DNA from: CAZJNX01 sp964547415
GTDB lineage: Bacteria; Pseudomonadota; Alphaproteobacteria; Rhizobiales; Amorphaceae
Direction of reading: 5' to 3'
NCBI GenBank assembly: GCA_964547415.1
Contig: CAZJNX010000188.1
Span: forward strand, 1-9,419
Length of the DNA: 9,419 nucleotides
Part shown: piece by piece, positions 1-5,996 of the stretch
How the letters are laid out: every line of letters begins with the position of its first letter
Position numbering within the stretch: position 1 is the stretch's first letter
The notes under the pieces: generated by a model
Told to the model about the DNA's origin: nothing
Database searches by the model: none
Seen by the model: the letters and a program-made list of their open reading frames with translations, nothing else
Position numbers and translations under genes: made by a program

Positions 1-146
1 CAACGGCGCGCGCGGGGGTCGCCGCGCGCCACCTCCCCCCGGGACGGCCGCGGAGAGGGGGCGCGGCCGCGGCGCGGCGCGAAGCCGGGCGAGCCGCGCG
101 CGGCAGCGGGGCACGCACACGGGGGGCGCGCCGCCGGCCGGCGCCG
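1..146. other. Gene-free sequence downstream of dxs
   Basis: This stretch is almost entirely G+C and I find no supportable gene in it. Read on the minus strand it is the region after the dxs stop codon. It holds short GC palindromes, for example GCCGCGCGCGGC at 93-104 and GCCGGCCGGC at 133-142, but no hairpin followed by a run of T on the minus strand. An intrinsic terminator for dxs therefore cannot be claimed. The window edge cuts whatever lies further left. Confidence 0.6.
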
Positions 147-2075
147 TCAGGCCCGCCGCGGTGCGGCGGCCGCCGTCTCCTCCGCCCGGCCGAGGGCCTC
201 GAAGACGCGGCGGACGATGCCCGAGGCGTCGAGGCCGGCCTCGGCGTACATGCGCTCGGGCTTGTCCTGGTCGATGAAGACGTCCGGCAGCACCATCGGG
301 CGCACCTTGAGCCCGCTGTCGAGGATCCCCTCCTCGGCGAGGAAGTGGAGCACCTGGGAGGCGAAGCCGCCGATGGAGCCCTCCTCCACGGTGACGAGCA
401 CCTCGTGCTCCCGCGCGAGGCGGCGGACGAGGTCCCGGTCGACGGGCTTGGCGAAGCGGGCGTCGGCCACCGTCGTGGACAGGCCGTGGGCCTCGAGCTC
501 CTCCGCCGCCTTCAGGGACTCGCCGAGGCGCCCGCCGAGCGACAGGAGGGCGATCGTCGTGCCCTCGCGCAGGATGCGGCCACGGCCGATCTCGAGGGGC
601 GAGCCCTCCTCGGGCATCTCCACGCCGAGGCCTTCGCCGCGGGGGTAGCGGAAGGCGATCGGCCCCTCGTCCCAGGCGGCGGCGGTCGCCACCATGTGGC
701 GCAGCTCCGCCTCGTCGCCCGCCGCCATGATGACGAAGCCCGGCAGGCAGCCGAGGTAGGCGATGTCGAAGGAGCCCGCGTGGGTGGACCCGTCCGCGCC
801 CACGAGGCCCGCCCGGTCGATGGGAAAGCGCACGGGCAGCTTCTGGATCGCCACGTCGTGGACCACCTGGTCGTAGCCGCGCTGCAGGAAGGTGGAGTAG
901 ATCGCCGCGAACGGCTTCATGCCCGCGGCCGCGAGGCCCGCGGCGAAGGTGACGGCGTGCTGCTCGGCGATGCCGACGTCGAACGTACGCGCCGGAAACA
1001 CCTTCTCGAACACGTCGATCCCCGTGCCCGACGGCATGGCAGCGGTGATGCCGACGATCCGGTCGTCCTTCCTCGCCTCCTGCACCAGGCTCTCGCCGAA
1101 CACCTTGGTGTAGGCCGGGGCGTTGGACTTGCCCTTGTCCTGCTTGCCGGTGATGACGTCGAACTTGGAGACGCCGTGGTACTTGTCGGCGGAATTCTCG
1201 GCCGGCTCGTAGCCCTTGCCCTTCTTCGTCACGCAGTGGACGAGGATGGGCCCGTTGGGCGCGTCGCGCACGTTCTTCAGGACCGGCAGCAGGTGGTCCA
1301 TGTTGTGCCCGTCGATCGGGCCGACGTAGTAGAAGCCGAGCTCCTCGAACAGGGTGCCGCCCATGGCGAACCCGCGGGCGAACTCCTCCGCCCGCGCCGC
1401 GCCCCGCTCCACGAAGCGCGGCAGGTGCTTCACGAAGCCCTTCAGCGCCTCGCGCATCGTGACGTACGCCTCGCCGGACGTGAGGCGGGCGAGATAGCCC
1501 GACATGGCGCCGACGGGCGGGGCGATCGACATGTCGTTGTCGTTGAGGATCACGATGAGGCGGGCGTCACGGGCGCCCGCGTTGTTCATGGCCTCGTAGG
1601 CCATGCCCGCCGACATCGCCCCGTCGCCGATCACCGAGACCACGTGGTCGCGCCTGCCCATGAGCTCGTTGGCGACCGCGAAGCCGAGGCCCGCCGAGAT
1701 CGAGGTGGACGAGTGGGCCGCGCCGAACGGGTCGTACTCGCTCTCCGACCGCTTGGTGAAGCCCGACAGGCCGCCGCCCTGACGCAGGGTGCGGATGCGG
1801 TCGCGCCGGCCGGTCAGCACCTTGTGGGGGTAGCACTGGTGGCCGACGTCCCAGATGAGCCGGTCCTGGGGCGTGTTGAAGACGTAGTGGAGCGCGACCG
1901 TGAGCTCGACCACGCCGAGGCCGGCGCCCAGGTGCCCGCCCGTGGTGGAGACCGCGTCGATCACCTCCGCGCGCAACTCGTCGGCCAGCTGCGACAGGTC
2001 GCGCTCTGGCAGGCGGCGCAGGTCGTGCGGGGTCTTCACCCGGTCGAGGAGAGGAGTGTGCGGCGCGTTTCCCAC
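147..2075 (-). CDS. dxs: 1-deoxy-D-xylulose-5-phosphate synthase (DXS)
   Basis: This enzyme condenses pyruvate and glyceraldehyde 3-phosphate, using thiamine diphosphate (TPP), to give 1-deoxyxylulose 5-phosphate. That is the entry step of the MEP isoprenoid pathway and also feeds thiamine and pyridoxal synthesis in the cytoplasm. Numbering from the GTG at 2075 gives 642 residues, slightly longer than the 620 of E. coli. Visible signatures are HLGAGLG (catalytic-type His48), WDVGHQCYPHK, the TPP/Mg motif GDGAMSAG from residue 150 with NDND near 178, VGPIDGHN, GIAEQHA (Glu371, the glutamate that activates the cofactor), and DGSTHAG (His432). The C-terminal transketolase domain ends in DVFIDQDKPERMY. 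Start choice: the open frame continues to a TTG at 2084, but GGAAAGG (plus coordinates 2085-2091) touches that TTG and sits 9 nt before the GTG at 2075, so GTG fits better. Both starts stay possible. The gene is divergent from the MFS gene. No xseB lies next to it, and the usual partner tlyA is on the other strand 3 kb away. Family assignment is certain. Confidence 0.97.
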   Translation of the reverse strand: MGNAPHTPLLDRVKTPHDLRRLPERDLSQLADELRAEVIDAVSTTGGHLGAGLGVVELTVALHYVFNTPQDRLIWDVGHQCYPHKVLTGRRDRIRTLRQGGGLSGFTKRSESEYDPFGAAHSSTSISAGLGFAVANELMGRRDHVVSVIGDGAMSAGMAYEAMNNAGARDARLIVILNDNDMSIAPPVGAMSGYLARLTSGEAYVTMREALKGFVKHLPRFVERGAARAEEFARGFAMGGTLFEELGFYYVGPIDGHNMDHLLPVLKNVRDAPNGPILVHCVTKKGKGYEPAENSADKYHGVSKFDVITGKQDKGKSNAPAYTKVFGESLVQEARKDDRIVGITAAMPSGTGIDVFEKVFPARTFDVGIAEQHAVTFAAGLAAAGMKPFAAIYSTFLQRGYDQVVHDVAIQKLPVRFPIDRAGLVGADGSTHAGSFDIAYLGCLPGFVIMAAGDEAELRHMVATAAAWDEGPIAFRYPRGEGLGVEMPEEGSPLEIGRGRILREGTTIALLSLGGRLGESLKAAEELEAHGLSTTVADARFAKPVDRDLVRRLAREHEVLVTVEEGSIGGFASQVLHFLAEEGILDSGLKVRPMVLPDVFIDQDKPERMYAEAGLDASGIVRRVFEALGRAEETAAAAPRRA

Positions 2076-2084
2076 GGGGCTCAA

Positions 2085-2091
2085 CCTTTCC
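2085..2091 (-). promoter_or_regulatory. Ribosome binding site deciding the dxs start
   Basis: On the minus strand this reads GGAAAGG. It directly abuts the TTG at 2084, leaving no spacer, but lies 9 nt before the in-frame GTG at 2075-2073, a normal spacing. This favours the GTG start. The difference is three residues. Confidence 0.5.
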
Positions 2092-2128
2092 GGTTCTCGT
2101 CTTTCAAAGTCGCGGCGCGTCGACCGTC

Positions 2129-2157
2129 ATCAATCCATTACACGTCGCCCGTGTCAA
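2129..2157 (-). promoter_or_regulatory. Candidate sigma-70-type promoter of dxs
   Basis: On the minus strand a perfect TTGACA -35 hexamer (plus 2157-2152) is followed, after 17 nt, by ATTGAT (2134-2129) as a weak -10. It lies in the only AT-rich stretch upstream of dxs, roughly 45 nt before the ribosome binding site. The -35 is convincing. The -10 matches the E. coli consensus at only three of six positions, which is common in alphaproteobacteria. The hexamer is also one arm of the inverted repeat at 2151-2170. Confidence 0.5.
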
Positions 2158-2170
2158 GGACGGTTGACAC
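2151..2170. repeat. Operator-like inverted repeat over the dxs -35 region
   Basis: The 20 bases read GTGTCAA, six spacer bases, TTGACAC, so the two 7-bp arms are perfectly inverted. The left arm contains the putative dxs -35 hexamer on the minus strand. The right arm contains an identical hexamer on the plus strand, but no plausible -10 follows it there because the next 40 bases are nearly all G+C. Size and location suit a dimeric repressor or activator site. Alternatively the symmetry may simply come from two back-to-back -35 elements. Confidence 0.45.
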
Positions 2171-2187
2171 CTGAGCGGGTGGCACCG

Positions 2188-2273
2188 CCGCCCGTTCCCG
2201 CCGGGCGGGTCGTTCGATCTCACCAGATGGACGACGACCCGTCCATGGCCCGCGGACCGTAAGGACAACGGTC
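2188..2273. repeat. Cluster of three short hairpins
   Basis: Three perfect inverted repeats follow one another. CCGCCCG (2188-2194) pairs with CGGGCGG (2202-2208). ATGGAC (2227-2232) pairs with GTCCAT (2241-2246). GACCGT (2255-2260) pairs with ACGGTC (2268-2273). Loops are 7 to 8 bases. No T tract follows, so these are not intrinsic terminators. Short hairpins are expected by chance in DNA this GC-rich, and a structured leader RNA is only a possibility. Confidence 0.25.
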
Positions 2274-2480
2274 GCGCGCGGGATAAGGACCCTTGCGGCG
2301 GCCCCGTGCCGCGGGGGCAACACGCCCTCGCGACGGGTGGCCGCCCCGCCCTGTCATCCATGTAGGTCGGTGGAGGGGAATGGGCGTCCCGCCGTGCGCG
2401 CGGCAGGGGTCGCAGCGACACCGTGTCAGCGGGGGCAGGGAAGCGACGGGCCGAAAACCGACCATCCGTGCGAGAGGCTC

Positions 2481-2546
2481 GCGCCGGGCGGGTGCCGCGT
2501 CAAGGCACGCTTCGCTCGAGGCCTTGACCCGGCACCCGCCCGGCGC
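2481..2546. repeat. 66-bp near-perfect hairpin (REP-like palindromic element)
   Basis: Two 26-base arms, 2481-2506 and 2521-2546, are inverted copies with a single mismatch. They enclose a 14-base loop at 2507-2520 (ACGCTTCGCTCGAG). The outer part of each arm is the GC block GCGCCGGGCGGGTGCC and the inner part is GTCAAGGC/GCCTTGAC. There is no T run on either side and no coding frame across it. The length and perfection go well beyond the chance hairpins nearby. It resembles dispersed intergenic palindromic elements of proteobacteria, which can act as mRNA 3' structures or mobile small repeats. I cannot assign it to a named family from this window. Confidence 0.8.
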
Positions 2547-2894
2547 AGTCCGGGAAGGGTCGGCTCCGCCGGAATGTCGGCAAGTGCGTCCCACCACCGG
2601 AATGGACCGACCCGGCTCGCCGGGCGCAGCGTCGGGGCCGGCGGTGAAGCGCGGCCGCGATCGGCGTGGCGGCCATGCGGGAGCGCGCAGGCGTGGCGCT
2701 GGCGCCGTCGGGGCGGGCCGCAGGGGCCGCCGCCGGCGGATGAAAAGGGGCGCCGGAGACAAGCGGGATCGGTGGTGGCCGGCGCATGGCGGGCATGCGT
2801 CGCGACCGGATTTCGCAGGCGTCGCGGACTGCACATCTCCGCCGCGGCCGATCGGGCACTGCCGGGCGGAACACGCTTGACCGACGACCCGCAC

Positions 2895-2899
2895 GAGGA
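2895..2899 (+). promoter_or_regulatory. Ribosome binding site for the MFS gene
   Basis: GAGGA lies 9 nt before the ATG at 2909. It supports this start over the in-frame ATG at 2786, which would add 41 Arg-rich residues ahead of the first helix. Confidence 0.6.
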
Positions 2900-2908
2900 C
2901 AGGCCGCC

Positions 2909-4348
2909 ATGGCCGCGACCACCGCCCAGACTCCCAGCCTGCGACAGGCGCTCGTCCCCGTGGCGGCGCTCCTGATCGGCGTCGCGCTCCTTTACGCCGG
3001 ACACGGCCTGCAATCGACCCTCGTGCCCCTGCGCGCGGAGGCGGAGGGCTTCAACAACGTGGAGGTGGGCCTCCTCGGCACCTTCTTCTTCGGCGGGTTC
3101 GTCGTGGGCTGCCTGTTCGGCCCGCGCCTCATCCTGTCGGCCGGGCACATCCGCGCCTTCGCCGCCATGGTCTCCCTCGGCTCGGCCGCGCTCGTCATGT
3201 TCCCGCTCGTCATCGAGCCGTTCGCCTGGGACGTCGCCCGCTTCGTCATCGGCTTTTGCCTGTCGTGCCTCTACATCATCGTGGAGAGCTGGCTGAACGA
3301 GAAGTCGACGAACAGCACCCGCGGCGTCGTCATGTCGAGCTACACGATCCTGTCGCTCGCCATGATCACCGTGGGACAGCTGGTCGTGACCGCCTACCCG
3401 CTCGACAGCTTCGCCCTGTTCGCCATCGCCTCCATGTTCCTGTCGCTCGCGGCGGTCCCCGTGGCGCTGACGCGGCAGACCGCGCCCGCGCCCGTCGCCG
3501 TCGTGCGGTTCCGGCCCTGGCATCTCTACCGGATCGCCCCGGCCGCGTTCGCCGGGGCCATCCTCATCGGCGTCGCCAACGGCGCGTTCTGGTCCCTCGG
3601 ACCCGTGTTCGTCACCGACGGCGGGTTCGACACCTCCGACGCCGCCGTCTTCATGTCGGTCGCCGTCGCGGCGGGCGCCCTCGCCCAGTACCCGCTCGGG
3701 CGGGCGTCGGACTTCATCGACCGGCGCAAGATCCTGATCCTCGCCATGATGGGGGCGGTGGCGAGCGGCCTCCTCCTGTGGCAGCTGTCGGGCCTCGGGC
3801 AGGGCGCGCTCCTCGCATGCGCGGCGCTGTTCGGCGCCTTCACGCTGCCGGCCTACTCGCTGGCCGCCGCCCACGCCTTCGACTGGGCGCAGCCCGAGGA
3901 GATGGTGGAGACCTCGGCCACCTTCGTCCTCCTGTTCGGCATCGGCTCGGCGGCCGGGCCCATCCTGGCGCCGTTCCTGATGCGCGCCCTGGACGGGGCG
4001 GCCCTGTTCCTGTTCACCGCCCTCGTCCACGGCATCCTCCTCGGCTTCGTGCTGTGGCGGATCATGCGCCGCACGGCGCCCTCCGCCGAGGAGAAGGGCG
4101 AGTTCGACATCTTCTCCACCGCCCCGACCGGCGCGGCGCTGACGCCCGAGCCGGTCGACCCGGAGATGCCGATGATCGAGGTGCCGGACTGGCCGCAACC
4201 GGCCGACGAGGACGGCGAGGGAGAGGGAGCGGGAGAGGGAGCGGGAACCGCGGGTGCGGCGCGGGATGCGGTCCACGCCTCCGGTGCGCGCCTCCTCTCC
4301 GACGACCCGGACGGGCCGGAGGAGGCGCCGCGGGCGAGCGCGGCCTGA
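2909..4348 (+). CDS. YcaD-like MFS transporter with acidic C-terminal tail
   Basis: This is an inner-membrane major facilitator superfamily permease of 479 residues with unknown substrate. About twelve hydrophobic segments run from residue 13 to 386. Family features are LQSTLVPLRAEAEGF (35-48), a VESWLNE segment after the fourth helix (125-131), NSTRG (135-139), and the loop GRASDFIDRRK (264-274), which is the second-half version of the MFS GxxxDxxxRR motif. The N-terminal pattern matches the YcaD subgroup. Residues 390-479 form a soluble, acidic, low-complexity tail containing EGEGAGEGAG, absent from E. coli YcaD. Start: the frame is open from an ATG at 2786, but that extension is Arg-rich and has no family character. 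The ATG at 2909 has GAGGA at 2895-2899, 9 nt upstream, and opens directly into the first helix. It is divergent from dxs and 115 bp before sco, so probably a separate transcript. Confidence 0.9.
   Translation: MAATTAQTPSLRQALVPVAALLIGVALLYAGHGLQSTLVPLRAEAEGFNNVEVGLLGTFFFGGFVVGCLFGPRLILSAGHIRAFAAMVSLGSAALVMFPLVIEPFAWDVARFVIGFCLSCLYIIVESWLNEKSTNSTRGVVMSSYTILSLAMITVGQLVVTAYPLDSFALFAIASMFLSLAAVPVALTRQTAPAPVAVVRFRPWHLYRIAPAAFAGAILIGVANGAFWSLGPVFVTDGGFDTSDAAVFMSVAVAAGALAQYPLGRASDFIDRRKILILAMMGAVASGLLLWQLSGLGQGALLACAALFGAFTLPAYSLAAAHAFDWAQPEEMVETSATFVLLFGIGSAAGPILAPFLMRALDGAALFLFTALVHGILLGFVLWRIMRRTAPSAEEKGEFDIFSTAPTGAALTPEPVDPEMPMIEVPDWPQPADEDGEGEGAGEGAGTAGAARDAVHASGARLLSDDPDGPEEAPRASAA
4212..4255 (+). 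repeat. Small tandem repeat in the MFS tail coding sequence
   Basis: Within the MFS C-terminal tail the 12-base unit GGGAGAGGGAGC occurs twice in direct succession and encodes the EGEGAGEGAG stretch. The length is a multiple of three, so gain or loss of a unit would lengthen or shorten the tail without a frameshift. Confidence 0.5.
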
Positions 4349-4365
4349 CCGCGGCGCACGGGCCC

Positions 4366-4394
4366 CTTAAGCCGGGCGCCGGGAATCCCATATC
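4366..4394 (+). promoter_or_regulatory. Weak promoter candidate for the sco operon
   Basis: In the 115-bp gap between the MFS stop and sco, TTAAGC (4367-4372) and CATATC (4389-4394) are separated by 16 bases and form the least GC-rich patch of the gap. The layout is that of a sigma-70 promoter but both hexamers are poor. It is placed about 50 nt before the sco ribosome binding site. Confidence 0.25.
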
Positions 4395-4443
4395 ACCGGA
4401 CGCGGCGGTGGATTCGTCCATCCCCGCGCACCGGTGCGAACAT

Positions 4444-4453
4444 GGAGGAGGGG
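4444..4453 (+). promoter_or_regulatory. Strong ribosome binding site for sco
   Basis: GGAGGAGGGG ends 10 nt before the ATG at 4464. It supports that ATG over the in-frame GTG at 4434, which lies upstream of this site and would translate through it. Confidence 0.65.
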
Positions 4454-4463
4454 TCGGATCGTC

Positions 4464-5075
4464 ATGTCGCTGAAGAGCGTGCGCATCGTCCTTTGGGGTC
4501 TCGTCGCGGTGGCCGCCGCGGGTCTCGCAGGCATCATGGCCGGGCAGTTCCTCGCGGGCGACACCGCGCCGTCCCCCTCGGCGAGCGCCGTCGACATCGG
4601 CGGGCCCTTCACGCTCGTCGGCACCGACGGCGAGCCCGTCTCCTCGGAGGACCTCGCGGGCAAGCCGCGCGCCATGTTCTTCGGCTTCACCCACTGCCCG
4701 GACGTGTGCCCGACGACCATGTTCGAGGCCGCCTCCTGGCTCGAGGCCCTCGGTCCCCGCGCGGACGACCTCAACGTCGTCTTCGTGTCGGTGGACCCGG
4801 AGCGGGACACGCCGGAAGTGCTCGACACCTACGTGGGCGCCTTCGACGAGCGGATCATCGGCCTCACCGGCGACCGGGAGACCATCGACGGCGTCCTCAA
4901 GGACTATCGCGTCTATGCCCGCAAGGTGCCCCTGTCGGACGGCGGCTACACCATGGACCACTCCGCCTCCGTCCTCCTGTTCGACGCGGACGGGGCGTTC
5001 CACAGCTTCATCAGCTACGGCGACAGCCAGGAGGTGGCGCTCGCCAAGCTGCGCAACCTCCTCGGCGAGAGCTGA
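4464..5075 (+). CDS. SCO1/SenC-family copper chaperone
   Basis: This is a membrane-anchored thioredoxin-fold protein that binds copper on the periplasmic side and helps build the CuA centre of cytochrome c oxidase. It may also act as a thiol reductase. Of its 203 residues, 10-31 form one hydrophobic N-terminal helix (signal anchor, no lipobox cysteine), followed by a Pro/Ser linker. The SCO domain starts near 45. The copper ligands are present: Cys78 and Cys82 in FTHCPDVCPTT, and His166 in YTMDHSAS. VSVDPERDTP (109-118) and the C-terminal FISYGDS are also typical. The length suits the family. The gene heads the tightly packed run leading into tlyA and the methyltransferases. No cytochrome oxidase genes are in the window, so it serves an oxidase encoded elsewhere. 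Its pairing with RNA-modification genes looks like shared transcription rather than shared function. Confidence 0.95.
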   Translation: MSLKSVRIVLWGLVAVAAAGLAGIMAGQFLAGDTAPSPSASAVDIGGPFTLVGTDGEPVSSEDLAGKPRAMFFGFTHCPDVCPTTMFEAASWLEALGPRADDLNVVFVSVDPERDTPEVLDTYVGAFDERIIGLTGDRETIDGVLKDYRVYARKVPLSDGGYTMDHSASVLLFDADGAFHSFISYGDSQEVALAKLRNLLGES

Positions 5076-5085
5076 GGGCGCGGCG

Positions 5086-5220
5086 GTGGGCGCGCGCGGC
5101 CTCGTCCTCGTCGGTGCGGGCGTGACGCTGCTCGCGACCCTCTCGGGCGTCCTGTGGCTGAAGTACGCACCCGCCATCTACCTGGAGCGGATCGCGACGG
5201 CGATCGTCAACTGCCTGTGA
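5086..5220 (+). CDS. 44-aa single-helix membrane protein, function unknown
   Basis: The GTG at 5086 is preceded by TGAGGG (5073-5078), which overlaps the sco stop codon and sits 7 nt upstream. The 44-residue product has one hydrophobic helix at about 4-27, ending GVLWLKYAP. An amphipathic stretch, IYLERIATAIVNCL, follows and ends in Cys-Leu. The first residues (MGAR) carry a positive charge, suggesting an N-in, C-out topology. It starts 10 bp after sco, and its TGA overlaps the GTG of tlyA in GTGA, so it is wedged into the operon and likely translated. I do not recognise the family. Position next to sco suggests, but does not show, a role at the membrane in oxidase assembly. Alternatively it may serve mainly to bring ribosomes to tlyA, which has no good binding site of its own. 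Confidence 0.65.
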   Translation: MGARGLVLVGAGVTLLATLSGVLWLKYAPAIYLERIATAIVNCL

Positions 5221-5996
5221 CCGACGGCGCGACGACGGCCGGGGACGGGGCGGGTGGCGCGGACCGGCTCGACCGGGTCCTGGTGGCGCGCGGGCTGGTG
5301 CCCTCGCGGGCGCAGGCGCGGGCCCTCGTCCGCGAGGGCGCGGTGGAGGTGGACGGCCGGCCCGTCGCCCGGCCGGGTGCGCGGGTGGGGCCGGAGGCCG
5401 CCGTGCGCCTCACGAAAGCGCCCCACGGCCACGTCGGGCGCGGCGCCCTGAAGCTGATCGCCGCCCTCGACGCCTTCGGCCTCGACCCGGCGGGCCGCGT
5501 GGCGGTGGACCTCGGCGCGTCCACCGGCGGCTTCACGGAGGTGCTTCTCGAGCGCGGCGCGGCCCGCGTCCATGCGGTCGACGTGGGCCATGGCCAGCTC
5601 GCCGCGCGGCTCGCCGCCGACCCCCGGGTCGTGCGGCGGGACGGCCTCAACGCGCGGGACGTGTCGCCCGCCGACCTCGGGGAGGCGCCGGACGTGGTCG
5701 TCGCGGACGTCAGCTTTATCTCCCTTTCCCTCGCCCTGCCGCCGGCCCTCGCCCTCGCCGCGCCCGACGCCTTCCTCGTGGCGCTCGTGAAGCCCCAGTT
5801 CGAGGTGGGGCGCGCGGCGATCGGCAAGAACGGGATCGTGAGGGACGCGGCCGCGGCCGCCGCGGCGGTGGAGCGGATCGCCGCCCTCGTCGACGGCACG
5901 GCAGGCTGGCGGACCCTCGGCACCCTGCCGTCCCCGATCGCCGGCGGCGACGGCAACCGGGAGACGCTGCTCGCCGCGCGGAAGGACCGGCCGTGA
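5217..5996 (+). CDS. tlyA: TlyA-family rRNA (cytidine-2'-O)-methyltransferase
   Basis: This is a 259-residue S4-domain plus FtsJ-type methyltransferase. In characterised members it 2'-O-methylates cytidines of 16S and/or 23S rRNA; the hemolysin label on this family is historical. The S4 RNA-binding domain spans about 17-66 (RLDRVLVARGLVPSRAQA, GAVEVDGRPV). The methylase half has GRGALKL (catalytic-type Lys79), the SAM loop DLGASTGGFT (98-107), VADVSFISL (Asp164), LVKPQFEVG (Lys192) and GGDGNRE (Glu249), so the K-D-K-E tetrad is intact. Start: the frame is open upstream, but the GTG at 5217 overlaps the previous stop as GTGA and leads into the S4 domain after a short Gly/Ala-rich lead. No Shine-Dalgarno sequence is evident, so translation is probably coupled. 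It ends in another GTGA overlap with the next gene. Confidence 0.93.
   Translation: MTDGATTAGDGAGGADRLDRVLVARGLVPSRAQARALVREGAVEVDGRPVARPGARVGPEAAVRLTKAPHGHVGRGALKLIAALDAFGLDPAGRVAVDLGASTGGFTEVLLERGAARVHAVDVGHGQLAARLAADPRVVRRDGLNARDVSPADLGEAPDVVVADVSFISLSLALPPALALAAPDAFLVALVKPQFEVGRAAIGKNGIVRDAAAAAAAVERIAALVDGTAGWRTLGTLPSPIAGGDGNRETLLAARKDRP

Larger units (their letters stand above)
2085..2908. other. 824-bp gene-free divergent intergenic region
   Basis: No reading frame here on either strand yields a protein-like sequence. The open frames are Arg/Pro/Gly-rich artefacts of GC content and overlap one another. The dxs-proximal part (2100-2170) is clearly AT-richer and carries a probable dxs promoter with an inverted repeat. 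Bases 2188-2273 hold three short perfect hairpins, and 2481-2546 a 66-bp near-perfect hairpin. The rest, 2547-2890, is plain GC-rich sequence with only minor repeats: GGGTCGG at 2557-2563 is inverted at 2607-2613, and CCGGAATG occurs twice between about 2569 and 2604. No clear promoter for the MFS gene was found. The gap is long for an otherwise compact region. Confidence 0.65.

Noticed and set aside
1..146. Intrinsic terminator for dxs
   Set aside because: GC palindromes are abundant but none is followed by T residues on the minus strand; they are expected at this base composition.
345..2174. Very long plus-strand open frame opposite dxs
   Set aside because: It encodes a His/Arg/Gly/Val-rich sequence without domains. 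It is a mirror of the dxs codon pattern in high-GC DNA, and dxs carries all family motifs.
2164..2192. Plus-strand promoter from TTGACA at 2164-2169 towards the MFS gene
   Set aside because: The position 17 bases downstream is CGCCGC-like with no A/T-rich -10, and the MFS start is more than 700 bp away.
2786..2908. N-terminal extension of the MFS protein from ATG 2786
   Set aside because: It would add 41 Arg-rich residues unlike any MFS N-terminus, and the GAGGA at 2895-2899 supports ATG 2909.
2876..2908. CTTGAC at 2876-2881 as the -35 of an MFS promoter
   Set aside because: The -10 would fall at about 2899-2905, which is GC-rich and overlaps the ribosome binding site and start.
2426..4276. 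Long minus-strand open frame opposite the MFS gene
   Set aside because: It is extremely charged and repetitive (Arg/Glu/Gly/His) with no recognisable fold. It arises from the complement of a GC-rich membrane-protein gene.
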